DNA of 15,645 nt from an uncultured Holophagaceae bacterium (GTDB lineage Bacteria; Acidobacteriota; Holophagae; Holophagales; Holophagaceae): positions 1-15,645 of the forward strand of contig CAIRAS010000234.1 of assembly GCA_903876615.1 (NCBI GenBank), read 5' to 3'. The notes below the pieces were generated by a model. That model worked only from the letters and a program-made list of their open reading frames with translations, was not told the DNA's origin and searched no databases. The position numbers and the translations under genes were made by a program. Shown piece by piece: positions 7,605-15,645 of this stretch (position 1 is its first letter; each line of letters begins with the position of its first letter).

Positions 7605-9737
7605 ATGCGGTGCACCCCTTTGGCGATGTTGCTCCTTTGTCTCTGGGGAGGCTTGCAGGCCCAAGCTCCGGCTCCGGCCGGGGCCACGGTGGAGGTTATC
7701 GGCTACAAGGCCCTGGCGGAGGCGGCGGCCTACCAGTCCCCTGAGCTGGCGGGGCAGGCCTCGGTGCTGGAGGGCTTCAGCCTGAATGTGGGCGGCCTGG
7801 AGCTGGTCTTCTCATCCGGGACCGCCACCACGGTGCTGGTGGGGGGCAAGGCCCGCGGGCTCTACCTCCAGGGCAAGGGCAGCTTCCGCTACCTGGCCCG
7901 GGACCCGGTGCTGCACCCCGTCCTGAAGTTCAACCTGAAGGAGAACACCGAGATTGTGCCCAAGGAGGAGGCCTTGGGTGGCCTCGCTGTGGGCGAGCCG
8001 CTCAAGGAGGCTCTGGTCTGGTTTTTGGGCCGGGACCTGCCTACCCTGCCGACCCCCTCGGTGCCCGCGCCCCTGGCAGCCTTCCAGGCCACCCGGCAGT
8101 TCTTTCTGGATCGCGAAGAGGTTAATACCAATCGTATTGCCCAGATGTTCACACGAATGCCCCTCGGGGAACTGGCGGCCTACCAGGCGGCCAACGAGCC
8201 GGGCAAGGCGGTGGTGACCGCCGAGCTGGTGGGGGAGAAGGAACACTGGGTCTATACCCATGATCCGGTGCGGGGCCGTCTGGAGTCCCTGTTCCTGCAG
8301 CGCCCCAAGGTCGTGGAGGGGGGCATCCCCTCCTCGGAGCTCATCGCCGTGGACTACGCCCCCCTGGGCTGGAACCGGAAGGCGCCGGTGGACCCTGATT
8401 TCCGGCTGGCCCACATCGACCTGGACCTGGAGGCCTCCAACAAGACCTTCGCCAAAGTGAAAGTCGAGGAGACGATCCACATCATCCGCCCGGGTCTGCG
8501 GATGCTGTCCTTCCTGCTGAGGGACCGGAACTTCTCGGTCAGCTCCTTCGGGCAGGTGAAGGAGCTCCGCAGCGCCGTGAAGCGGGTACTGCTGAACGGC
8601 CAGCAGGACCTGCCCTTCTTCCACCGGGACGGATGGCTACTGGTGGACCTGCGCCGGGCTGCGGGCAACGGCGAGAAGCTGAAGCTCACTTTCGAGTTGG
8701 AGGGGGACCTGCTGTTCCGGGTCATGAGCTATGACTTCTGGCGCCTCACGCCAGGTGAGGGCTGGTTCCCTGAGCCGGACATGGCGGGGCAGAGCTACAC
8801 CGTGAAGGCCCGCATCGCAGTGGAGAAGCCCTTCGTGGCCATCGCCTCCGCCCGCACACTCTCCCGCTCCGCCAACGCCACCCACAACCTGCTGGAGGTG
8901 AGCAGCGACAAGCCGATCCTCTGGTTCTCGGTGGCCGCGGGGAAGTATGAGTCCAAGGAGCTGGTGAAGAACGGCCGGACGGTGCGGGCCTGGGGCTATG
9001 CGGGCATCGGGCAGGGCGCCGAGCAGCTGCTGAAGACGGCGCATGGGGTCCTGGAGTTCTACAGCCAGTACCTGGGCAGCGCTCCCTTCGAGGAGGTCAA
9101 CCTGGTGGAGGTGCCCAGCCTTGGTTTTGGCCAGGCGCCCGCGGGCATGATCTGGCTGACCAAGGAGGCCTTTGATGCCATCGGGGACGACCTCAACCGC
9201 ATGGTCGCTGCCAGCGGCCCGGGGGGCTGGGTCAACCGGCTGGTGTCCCACGAGCTCGCCCACCAGTATTGGGCCCACCAGGTGAAGATGTGGAGCTTCG
9301 AGGACCAGTGGCTGACGGAGTCCTTCGCGGAGTTCTCCTCTTCCCTGGCCATGCGGGCCATGAAGAACAAGGGGCAGACCACCTGGGAGATCATCGTGAA
9401 GGACTGGCAGGAGAAGGCACGAAAGGCCACCAAGGCCGCCACCATCCCCTCGGCGAACCTGCTGCATCCCGGCCGCAGGAGCGAGCGTGAGACCTACGGC
9501 TACCGGCAATCGCTGGTCTATTCCAAGGGCGCCTTCCTCCTGGCCTGCCTCCACCAGGAGCTGGGCGAGGCGAAGTTCGCCCAGTTTCTGCGGCTCTACC
9601 TGAGGAGCTTCGCCTGGTATCCGCCGAGCTTCAGCCAGGACGTGCCGGACCTCCTCAAGGCCGTGAGCGGCAAGGACTACCAGGCCTGGATGGACCGCTA
9701 CTTCTACGGGACCGATATGCCTGAGTGGAAGCCCTGA
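7605..9737 (+). CDS. secreted M1-family-like zinc metallopeptidase
   Basis: A 710-residue exported protein with a signal peptide at 1-20 (MLLLCLWGGLQAQA). Residues about 25-370 lack a domain I recognise apart from the beta-rich N-domain expected of M1 enzymes. The catalytic domain has HELAH at 549-553 and Glu572 exactly 18 residues further in LTESFAEF, the gluzincin/M1 zinc site. Tyr639 in VYSKG corresponds to the catalytic tyrosine. The GAMEN exopeptidase motif is not intact: the equivalent place reads PAGMIWL (512-518), without the glutamate that binds the free N-terminus, so aminopeptidase activity is uncertain. The start at 7605 has GGGGAGGAGG 5 bp upstream; an upstream in-frame ATG at 7518 would hide the signal peptide. 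It is divergent from a TonB receptor, possibly supplying it with peptides (inference). Confidence 0.87.
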   Translation: MRCTPLAMLLLCLWGGLQAQAPAPAGATVEVIGYKALAEAAAYQSPELAGQASVLEGFSLNVGGLELVFSSGTATTVLVGGKARGLYLQGKGSFRYLARDPVLHPVLKFNLKENTEIVPKEEALGGLAVGEPLKEALVWFLGRDLPTLPTPSVPAPLAAFQATRQFFLDREEVNTNRIAQMFTRMPLGELAAYQAANEPGKAVVTAELVGEKEHWVYTHDPVRGRLESLFLQRPKVVEGGIPSSELIAVDYAPLGWNRKAPVDPDFRLAHIDLDLEASNKTFAKVKVEETIHIIRPGLRMLSFLLRDRNFSVSSFGQVKELRSAVKRVLLNGQQDLPFFHRDGWLLVDLRRAAGNGEKLKLTFELEGDLLFRVMSYDFWRLTPGEGWFPEPDMAGQSYTVKARIAVEKPFVAIASARTLSRSANATHNLLEVSSDKPILWFSVAAGKYESKELVKNGRTVRAWGYAGIGQGAEQLLKTAHGVLEFYSQYLGSAPFEEVNLVEVPSLGFGQAPAGMIWLTKEAFDAIGDDLNRMVAASGPGGWVNRLVSHELAHQYWAHQVKMWSFEDQWLTESFAEFSSSLAMRAMKNKGQTTWEIIVKDWQEKARKATKAATIPSANLLHPGRRSERETYGYRQSLVYSKGAFLLACLHQELGEAKFAQFLRLYLRSFAWYPPSFSQDVPDLLKAVSGKDYQAWMDRYFYGTDMPEWKP

Positions 9738-9752
9738 ACGGCACGTAGAAAA

Positions 9753-9784
9753 GATTCGGGCTCTGCAAATGCAGAGCCCGAATC
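9753..9784 (-). terminator. strong hairpin terminator of the minus-strand operon
   Basis: GATTCGGGCTCTGC (9753-9766) pairs perfectly over 14 bp with 9771-9784 across a 4-nt AAAT loop. Read on the minus strand it is followed by TTTTCT, so it terminates the three-gene operon that ends at 9804. On the plus strand no T run follows, so it may stop M1 transcripts only weakly. Confidence 0.85.
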
Positions 9785-9803
9785 CTAGGAACTGATCGTG
9801 GGA

Positions 9804-10376
9804 TCAGAAGTGGTACTTGGCGCCCAGCTGGACCCAGGAAGGGTTGTAGCCCTTGGTGGCCTTGGCATCGGTGCCGAGTTCGACGACCTGAAGCATGGCG
9901 CTCATGGACCAGCTCGCACTGGCCTGGTACTCGAGGCCCAGGCGGGCTCCGAACTTGGTTCCCTTGACGGCGGAATCGTAGCCCGTCGGCGCAGGGTCGA
10001 CCTTCTTGGTCCACTTGTTGATTGACACGCCCGAGACGAAAGACAGGTTCTTCATCCCGCTTTCGATGAACAGGTCGGCCGCCAGCTGGTAGCCCAGGAG
10101 GGAGGTCTTGACGTTATTGACGGAATCGCCAGGGAAGTTGTTAAGCCCGAGGCTGATGCGGGTCGGCACGGTGGTGCCGGCCAGCTTGCCGTTGTAGCCG
10201 AAGTCCAAGTTGTAACCACCGGAAGCCCCGGAGCTCTTGGTGATTTCCCGGAGGTTGTCGGTGGCCAGGGACCAGGCGATCCCGGCATCGAAGCGCTTGG
10301 CATCCTCGGCGGCCAGGTTTCCCGTGAGCGGGAACGCGGCCAGCGCCAAGGCCATCAGTTTGGTTCTCATGTTCAT
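9804..10376 (-). CDS. small outer-membrane beta-barrel protein, third gene of receptor operon
   Basis: 190 residues with a signal peptide (1-23, cleavage near NLAA|E). The mature part is about 167 residues of alternating hydrophobic/polar segments with aromatic girdles (for example GGYNLDFGYNG, RISLGLNNF, ARLGLEYQA, SWSMSAML). It ends in WVQLGAKYHF, a terminal-Phe barrel signal, so an 8-strand-type barrel is likely. I cannot assign a function. AGGAG lies 6 bp before the ATG at 10376; a second ATG at 10370 is possible. The start follows the stop of the TonB receptor by only 19 bp, so the two are co-transcribed and then terminated by the hairpin at 9753-9784. Confidence 0.82.
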   Translation of the reverse strand: MNMRTKLMALALAAFPLTGNLAAEDAKRFDAGIAWSLATDNLREITKSSGASGGYNLDFGYNGKLAGTTVPTRISLGLNNFPGDSVNNVKTSLLGYQLAADLFIESGMKNLSFVSGVSINKWTKKVDPAPTGYDSAVKGTKFGARLGLEYQASASWSMSAMLQVVELGTDAKATKGYNPSWVQLGAKYHF

Positions 10377-10395
10377 TAGGTTCTCCTAGTCGGGG

Positions 10396-13300
10396 TTAGA
10401 ACTTCAGACCAATACTCATGCCCATGTTGCGGCCACTGTTCCAGTAGTTGAGCCCCGACCCGTTGCGGGTGGTGCCGAAGGTAGAGGGGTCGTTGATCCA
10501 GAGCTGCGTGGTGCCGGCCGTTCCACCCGCGTAGAGGGTGTGGTCGAGGGCGCCGGTTTCGATGTGGTTGAAGACGTTGTTGATCTGCATGTCACCGATG
10601 AGGGACATGCGGCTGAACCCGAACAGGGCCAGGGGCACCTGGAAGTTGATCTTGAAATCAACCTGATACGTGTCGTTGTTCGAGTAGATGCCACGGCCGC
10701 CGTAGTAATCGACGAAGGTGGTGGGGGCGGCGATACCACTGCCGGTCACGTAGGGCACTGTTCCGAGCGGGGTGTTGGAAGCGCCCTGCCAATGGGTGCC
10801 GGTATCGTAGCGCAGCATGGCGGAGTAGGAGATGGTGCCCTTGCCGAGGGGCAGGACGGCGGACACATAGAGACGGCCGCGCTGTTCCTGGTCCTGGGGC
10901 AGGGGGCCCGTGGGGGCGAACCGGTCCGTGGAGTAACCAAGAGTATTGGTCAGGTAGTTGCGCTGGTAGTAGTAGCCTTCGGGCGTGTTGTCGCGGAAGG
11001 ACTGGCCGGTGGTGGAGTCACCGCCGTTGTTGTTGCCCACGAGGCGGGCGTAAGTCCAGTTGCCGCCCACGGTCCACACGGAGTTGATCTTGCCGGTCCA
11101 CTCCAGTTCCAGGCCGTTGTACTCGCGCTTCAGGTCGTTGGAGTTGAAGACGTGGGTGACCATGGCATGCTGAGCGGCCAGCCCGGACCCGGTGGGATCG
11201 GTGAGGGTCACCATCTGGTCGGCCGCGTAGTCGGTCGAGAAGGCCCAGTCCTGCTTCCAGGTGCGGTAGACGTAGGTCAGCTTGACGCTGGACCCGTTGT
11301 CCCAGCCTCGGCGGAAGCCGAAGGTGAGCTCGTCCATGAACGGGGTCTTCAGGTTGGAATCCACCACGTAGTTCTTGGAGGAGTCGTAGAAGGCGATGAC
11401 GTTCTTGTAGTTGTTGGCGTCCGTGATGCCCGCGTAGTTGTAGAACTGGACACCCGCAGCGGTGCCGGAGGCGGCGTTGGCGCTCCAGCCGTACTGGACA
11501 CCCTTGCTGCTGGCCTTCTTGATGAAGGCATCGGTGAAGCCGGTGGTGAAGTCACCGGCGTAGCGCGCCACGGTCCAGGTGAAGACCCGCTTGCTGTCGC
11601 CATTGATGTCGTACTTCACCTGGAAGCGAGGTGAGAAGTCCGTGGCCTTGGCAGCCTGGGAGCCATCGGTGTCGGTCACCTTGTGCTGCTCGAAGCGCAG
11701 ACCGAGCATGGCATTCCAGTGCTGGTTTATCGTCCAGGAATCATTGAAGTAGAGGGCCTGCATCAGGTTCTTGGTGGTGCCGTCCTTGCCCAGCTGCTGA
11801 TCCAGGGAGGCGGCGGGACCGCGCAGACCCGTGGAGTCCTGGCCGTAGAGGTAAGCACTGCCGGTGCTATTGCGGGTCAGATTGATGGTCGGGAACAAGT
11901 AGTTCTGGCCCGAGGCATCGGCGTAGGCACCGCCCACGCGGAAGATCTGGCCCTTCAGGCCCGAGGCCACGGAAGTGCCGCGGACGCCTTCATAGGTGTC
12001 GTAGCCGGCATCCATCTCGTGGCTGCCGCCGAAGAGGTCATGGAAGACCTTCAGGTTCAGGTTGCCGCTGCGGTTGTTGCGGCGATCGGGATTCGGGGAG
12101 ATGCCGAGACCGAAGGGATAGGCCAGAGCTGCGCGGCCACCCGTGGCGGCAGTGCCCTGATAGATGATCAGGTTCTCGCCTGTGCCGTAGTTGGGATCGC
12201 CGCTGGGGAACACCGTGCGGGAGTCCACCTTGTTGATGCGGCCTTCGAGGAACACATTGCTGGAGAACACGCCACGGTAGTTGATGCCGTAGGCGGCCTT
12301 TTCCTCGGACTGGGTGCCCAGCGCCGCAATGCGCGGGACGTTGTTGCCGCTGTCGCCGAAGGGGTTGCGGGGGCCGAGGGTGATCTTGCTGGTGCTGTAG
12401 CTGTATTCCAGGGTGTGGTTCAGCGAGATGGCACCGGTCAGCTTGCCTTCGTAGTACTTGTCATCGTACTTCTGGGTGTAGGGGGTATTGACGTCGAACT
12501 TGGTCATGCTGAAACCGGCGGGGCCGGCCAGCAGGACGGCGTCCATGAGCGAGTTGCCCGTCTTCACCACGTTGGTGGCATTGATGTAGACGTTGCCGGT
12601 GCTGTAGGAGTAGGACTGGCCAGGGATGAGGATCGTGCCACCGGCGAACCAGAGGCGGTCCTTGATGATGGGACCGGAGAGGGTCACCTGGTACGACTTG
12701 TTCAGGTTGTCCGTCACGCGGTTGGTGGTGGGCAGGGAGGAGGGGTTCAGGGAACCCCAGGTGCCGCGACCGATGTCGGCGCGGATGCTGCCGGCGAAGT
12801 CGTTGCCGCCTGACTTGGTGACCACGTTGATGGCGCCACCAAGGGCGCGGCCATTGCGGGCATTGAGGGGGGACAGGATGACCTGCACGTCCTCGATGTT
12901 GTCCTCGATGACGTAGGTGCCCGTCAGGTTGCCCTGGTAGTCATCCTTCACGTCGGTGCCGTTCACACGGTAGAGGGTGTTCTGGGTAGCACCGCCGCGC
13001 ACGGAGTAGGAGCCGCCCAGGCCAGCCGTCAGGCCGGGGGCCAGATCGGCGGCGCCGGCGAAGCCGCGGGAAGCCGCAGGCAGGGTCGCGAGGGTCTCGG
13101 CCGAGAAGTTCGTGCTGGCCTTGGTGTCCGACTTGTCGATGTCGCCGGAGCTGGCTACCACTTCCACGGTCGCCGCAGCGGCCTTGACCGTCTTCAGGGT
13201 CATGTCGAAGTGGGCAGAGCTGCCCAGGCCGACGCGCACCTGATCCATGCCGGAAGCCGAGTAGCCGCTCTTGTCGAGGGTGATCTTGTAGCTGCCGGGG

Positions 13301-13524
13301 GGCAGCAGGGGGGCGCGCCACAGTCCGCGAGCGTCGGTGACGGTCACGCGGGGGGCGAAGAGGGCGGGCGAGGTGATGGTTACCCGGGCGCCTTCAACAA
13401 CGGCCCCCTTCTCGTCCTTTACGCCGCCGGACAAGCCGCCGGTTGTGGACTGGGCCATGAGCACCGACCCTGCGGTGAGCATGAACGCCACTCTTGAGAA
13501 CTGTTTCAATCCGAATCGATCCAT
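10396..13524 (-). CDS. Oar-like TonB-dependent outer-membrane receptor, operon centre
   Basis: A 1042-residue receptor. The signal peptide is 1-24 (VLMA|Q). A carboxypeptidase-regulatory-like domain spans about 28-110 (GGLSGGVKDEKGAVVEGARV, then TDARGLWRAPLLPPGSYKI). The plug spans about 130-245, with TLPAASRGF, LYRVNGTDV and NGRALGGAINVVTKSGG. A long barrel ends in GMSIGLKF. The plug/barrel boundary motif is more canonical (NVVTKSGGN) than in the receptor at 4134-7169, but the architecture is the same, so they are diverged paralogues. GGAGG about 6 bp upstream supports the start. It lies between two small barrel proteins with gaps of 30 bp (upstream) and 19 bp (downstream), giving one operon. 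The substrate is not evident. The reading frame is intact throughout. Confidence 0.92.
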   Translation of the reverse strand: MDRFGLKQFSRVAFMLTAGSVLMAQSTTGGLSGGVKDEKGAVVEGARVTITSPALFAPRVTVTDARGLWRAPLLPPGSYKITLDKSGYSASGMDQVRVGLGSSAHFDMTLKTVKAAAATVEVVASSGDIDKSDTKASTNFSAETLATLPAASRGFAGAADLAPGLTAGLGGSYSVRGGATQNTLYRVNGTDVKDDYQGNLTGTYVIEDNIEDVQVILSPLNARNGRALGGAINVVTKSGGNDFAGSIRADIGRGTWGSLNPSSLPTTNRVTDNLNKSYQVTLSGPIIKDRLWFAGGTILIPGQSYSYSTGNVYINATNVVKTGNSLMDAVLLAGPAGFSMTKFDVNTPYTQKYDDKYYEGKLTGAISLNHTLEYSYSTSKITLGPRNPFGDSGNNVPRIAALGTQSEEKAAYGINYRGVFSSNVFLEGRINKVDSRTVFPSGDPNYGTGENLIIYQGTAATGGRAALAYPFGLGISPNPDRRNNRSGNLNLKVFHDLFGGSHEMDAGYDTYEGVRGTSVASGLKGQIFRVGGAYADASGQNYLFPTINLTRNSTGSAYLYGQDSTGLRGPAASLDQQLGKDGTTKNLMQALYFNDSWTINQHWNAMLGLRFEQHKVTDTDGSQAAKATDFSPRFQVKYDINGDSKRVFTWTVARYAGDFTTGFTDAFIKKASSKGVQYGWSANAASGTAAGVQFYNYAGITDANNYKNVIAFYDSSKNYVVDSNLKTPFMDELTFGFRRGWDNGSSVKLTYVYRTWKQDWAFSTDYAADQMVTLTDPTGSGLAAQHAMVTHVFNSNDLKREYNGLELEWTGKINSVWTVGGNWTYARLVGNNNGGDSTTGQSFRDNTPEGYYYQRNYLTNTLGYSTDRFAPTGPLPQDQEQRGRLYVSAVLPLGKGTISYSAMLRYDTGTHWQGASNTPLGTVPYVTGSGIAAPTTFVDYYGGRGIYSNNDTYQVDFKINFQVPLALFGFSRMSLIGDMQINNVFNHIETGALDHTLYAGGTAGTTQLWINDPSTFGTTRNGSGLNYWNSGRNMGMSIGLKF

Positions 13525-13554
13525 GAAATTCCTCCAAAATTGGTTGGGCAGCGT

Positions 13555-14286
13555 CTAGAAGCGGAAGGAGTACCCGAGCTCAAGGTGAGGGACCATGCGC
13601 GACTGGTTGGTGGTGTAGTCGAGCGTCGTGATGGAGTGCCCACTGGCATCAACGTTCTGGCCAGCCACATGCATGTACTTGATGGCGGTGTAGTTCAGGA
13701 CCAGGACGTTGAATTCCACCGCCGAGGTCTCACTCAGCCGGTAGGAGATGCCCGCGAAGGGGCTCATGGCGAGCATGCTCTTGGTGGCGACACCGTTGTA
13801 GGTGTCTTCGTAGGTGTAGGAGGAATTGGGGCTCAGATCGCCGAGGTACTCGTGGCGGAACTTGGCGCCGCCGAACTGGATGCCCGCGCGCCACGAAACG
13901 GCGCTGCCGCTGAGGGGCTGTTCGAAGGAGAGACGAACGGTCACGCCCTCGAGGCTGTTGCGCCGGATGTCGCCGGAGTAGGTGTTGCTGGGGGCCAGGG
14001 CGCCCGGCTTCACTGGAAAGCCGGATACATCGGTCTTGGACTGGTCGCCGGGCTTGTACTGGAAGCCGAGCTCCGCGCCGAAGCGGCCGATGGCCGTTTC
14101 ATAGCCGAGGTCCAGGCCGAAGCCGAGGGTGCGGGCCTTCAAGCCATCGTCGTTCGTGTCCGTCTGGATCCCCGTGCGGAGTTTGAACTGGACGTCGGCT
14201 CCCGGTGCGGACTGTGCGGAGACAATCGTGGATCCGATGACGGCAAGGGCCACGATGTAGCCAAGTCGTTTATGAGGAAATCTCAT
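13555..14286 (-). CDS. outer-membrane beta-barrel protein, first gene of receptor operon
   Basis: 243 residues with a signal peptide at 1-24 (ALAVIGSTIVSA|Q). The mature protein shows about ten amphipathic strands with aromatic ends (for example ARTLGFGLDLGYETAIG, FGAELGFQYKPG, SWRAGIQFGGAKF, MSPFAGISYRLSE, AVEFNVLVLNY). It ends in PHLELGYSFRF, the C-terminal Phe insertion signal. I cannot name a family beyond a generic OmpW/OmpA-type barrel. The start at 14286 has AGGAG 7 bp upstream; the overlapping ATG at 14290 is in another frame that soon stops. It is first in the operon with the receptor (30 bp downstream) and the second barrel. A promoter lies about 90 bp upstream. Confidence 0.82.
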   Translation of the reverse strand: MRFPHKRLGYIVALAVIGSTIVSAQSAPGADVQFKLRTGIQTDTNDDGLKARTLGFGLDLGYETAIGRFGAELGFQYKPGDQSKTDVSGFPVKPGALAPSNTYSGDIRRNSLEGVTVRLSFEQPLSGSAVSWRAGIQFGGAKFRHEYLGDLSPNSSYTYEDTYNGVATKSMLAMSPFAGISYRLSETSAVEFNVLVLNYTAIKYMHVAGQNVDASGHSITTLDYTTNQSRMVPHLELGYSFRF

Positions 14287-14375
14287 GCATGAGCTCCTTG
14301 TGGAGGGGGGGTGGAAGAAAAGAGAGCTTCGAATCTTCTGATGGAGAATCGTTGGTGACCTGAAGACAGTTGTCC

Positions 14376-14405
14376 ATTGTAGACATCGCTATCGGAGACT
14401 CACAA
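14376..14405 (-). promoter_or_regulatory. candidate sigma-70-type promoter of the barrel-receptor-barrel operon
   Basis: On the minus strand TTGTGA (14405-14400) and TACAAT (14381-14376) are spaced by 18 bp. The -10 matches the consensus at 5 of 6 and the -35 at 4 of 6. An A run lies directly upstream of the -35 (a possible UP-like element). Transcription would start near 14369, giving a leader of about 80 nt before the ATG at 14286. Confidence 0.6.
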
Positions 14406-14643
14406 CTTTTTTTCAAAGGACGGGAACAAAGTGGCTAATTGACACACGCTCGCAGCTTGGCCACGCGCCAAGGCGGCCCTTCTGTGGGGAAGGGCGCTGC
14501 TCTAAATCATTCAATTTATGGATTTTAGTAATTTTGTATCGTCCTCGCCCCTTCCTGGTGGCAGCGGAAACTGGGGCCCGGGGCCGACGAGAACCCGCTT
14601 CGGGCGCCAATTATTTTACTAATTGTTGGGCGTTTCAACCAAA
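14406..14643. other. gene-free, partly AT-rich spacer with three hairpins
   Basis: I see no gene with a ribosome site here. Three stems are visible: CTTGGC (14456-14461) with GCCAAG (14467-14472), GCCCTTC (14476-14482) with GAAGGGC (14489-14495), and CAATTA (14608-14613) with TAATTG (14620-14625). The last lies 19 bp beyond the stop of the phosphorylase gene and could end its transcript, although no T run follows it. The two adjacent stems have no clear assigned role. Confidence 0.4.
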
Positions 14644-15645
14644 TCAGGCAATTACCGCCAGAAGCCAGGACTGGTGCGCCACGGGGGCCGAGGACCAAGC
14701 CATGGTTGTAAGGAACGCATTTGAATCGATTATTTCTGTTGCCTTGGCATAGATCTGAAAAAGAATTTCGCCTTTTTCCATCTTCTGCCCCACCTGGGCC
14801 AGGACCCGGATGCCGACGCCCAGGTCCAGGATGTCGTTCCGGTCCCGCCTCCCGGCGCCGAGGTCCATGGCCAGGATGCCCAGGGCGCGACCGTCGATGG
14901 CGGAGATGTAACCCGCTCGGTCGGCCAGGACATCGAGGACCTGGCCCGGCTGGGGCAGGCGACTGAAGTCATCCAGGGCCTGGGCGTCGCCCCCGTTCAG
15001 GGCCACAAAGCATCGGAGGGTTTCCAGGGCCGTACCCTTACTAAGGCTAGCCTGGACCTTGGCCTGGGCGGCCTCCAGGGTGGTGGCTGCACCGCCCATG
15101 ACCAGCATCTCGGCGGCCAGGCGGAAGCTCATCTGGGCCAGCTCCGAGTCCCCGTGCTCACCGCGGAGGATCTCCACGCACTCCATGACCTCCAGGGCGT
15201 TGCCGATGGCCCAGCCCAGGGGCGCGTCCATGCGGGTGATCAGTGCTCGCATCTGCATGCCATGGGCCTTGCCCACGGCCACCATGCTCTGGGCGAGGGC
15301 TGTGGCGTCCTCCAGGGTCTTCATAAAGGCTGTGGGGCCACACTTCACGTCCAGCACCAGGGCATCGGCGCCCCCGGCCAGCTTCTTGGACATGATGCTG
15401 GCCGTAATAAGGGGGATGCTCTCCACGGTGGCGGTCACGTCCCGCAGGGCGTAGAGCTTCTTGTCGGCGGGGGCGATGTCGGCGGTCTGGGCGGAGTTGG
15501 CGAACCGGGTCTCGGCCAGGCTGCGCAGGAACTCAGCCTCGGAGAGCTCGACCTTCAGGCCCGGGATGGCCGCGAACTTGTCCACGGTGCCGCCGGTGTG
15601 GCCCAGGCCCCGGCCGCTGAACATGGGGCAGGGCACCCCGCAGGC
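14644..15645 (-). CDS. deoA: thymidine / pyrimidine-nucleoside phosphorylase, 5' end outside window
   Basis: Cytosolic salvage enzyme that splits thymidine, deoxyuridine or uridine with phosphate into base and (deoxy)ribose-1-phosphate. The visible 333 residues are the C-terminal three quarters of a family that is usually about 430-440 long; roughly the first 100 lie beyond the window edge. The first residues match the family motif CGVPxPMxSGRGLGHTGGT. YALRDVTATVESIPLITAS and SKKLAGGADALVLDVKCG follow. Arg68, Ser83 and Lys87 of this fragment correspond to Arg171, Ser186 and Lys190 of the E. coli enzyme, which bind the pyrimidine. The C-terminal alpha/beta lobe (DRAGYISAIDGRALGILAMDLGAGR, then DLGVGIRVLAQVGQKMEKGE) is present. 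DeoA and Pdp cannot be told apart from this part. The neighbours are unrelated. Confidence 0.88.
   Translation of the reverse strand, partial: ACGVPCPMFSGRGLGHTGGTVDKFAAIPGLKVELSEAEFLRSLAETRFANSAQTADIAPADKKLYALRDVTATVESIPLITASIMSKKLAGGADALVLDVKCGPTAFMKTLEDATALAQSMVAVGKAHGMQMRALITRMDAPLGWAIGNALEVMECVEILRGEHGDSELAQMSFRLAAEMLVMGGAATTLEAAQAKVQASLSKGTALETLRCFVALNGGDAQALDDFSRLPQPGQVLDVLADRAGYISAIDGRALGILAMDLGAGRRDRNDILDLGVGIRVLAQVGQKMEKGEILFQIYAKATEIIDSNAFLTTMAWSSAPVAHQSWLLAVIA

Noticed and set aside
10540..12813. Plus-strand open frames of 364 and 376 codons opposite the second receptor
   Set aside because: They are antisense shadows with no motifs or ribosome sites, while the minus-strand product is a complete TonB receptor.
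14413..14610. Small minus-strand open frame in the spacer
   Set aside because: It has no ribosome site, overlaps the hairpins and AT-rich spacer, and encodes no recognisable sequence.

Overview
The window is high-GC bacterial DNA from a Gram-negative organism: it carries lpxD (lipid A synthesis), two TonB-dependent outer-membrane receptors and two small proteins that look like outer-membrane beta-barrels. Two roughly 1000-residue receptors with an N-terminal carboxypeptidase-regulatory-like domain (Oar type) close together, plus a secreted M1-type peptidase, resemble Acidobacteriota, perhaps the Holophagales/Geothrix side. That placement is inference from gene style only; there is no rRNA or other marker here.

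Layout. 1-863: a short tandem repeat, then pyrE (+). 864-1167: gene-free, with several hairpins. 1168-1752: a small secreted protein of unknown function (+). 1753-2295: a decayed IS1595-family transposase. 2296-3363: lpxD (-), divergent from a PduO-type cobalamin adenosyltransferase (3505-4062, +). A symmetric terminator at 4088-4117 separates that gene from a convergent Oar-like TonB receptor (4134-7169, -). A 435-bp divergent spacer leads to an M1-like metallopeptidase (7605-9737, +). A strong hairpin at 9753-9784 then closes an apparent three-gene minus-strand operon: small barrel (13555-14286), Oar-like receptor (10396-13524), second small barrel (9804-10376). This operon has a recognisable promoter at 14376-14405. 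14406-14643 is gene-free with paired hairpins. The window ends inside a pyrimidine-nucleoside/thymidine phosphorylase gene (14644 to beyond 15645, -).

How the genes work together. About half the window encodes outer-membrane uptake machinery. Each receptor has a different companion: the first is divergent from a secreted peptidase, and the second is embedded between two small barrel proteins in one transcription unit. The substrates cannot be read from the sequence. The remaining genes are housekeeping: pyrimidine synthesis and salvage, lipid A, cobalamin activation. They are not in their usual operons. No CRISPR array, tRNA, rRNA, phage or intact mobile element is visible. The most unusual unit is the barrel-receptor-barrel operon.
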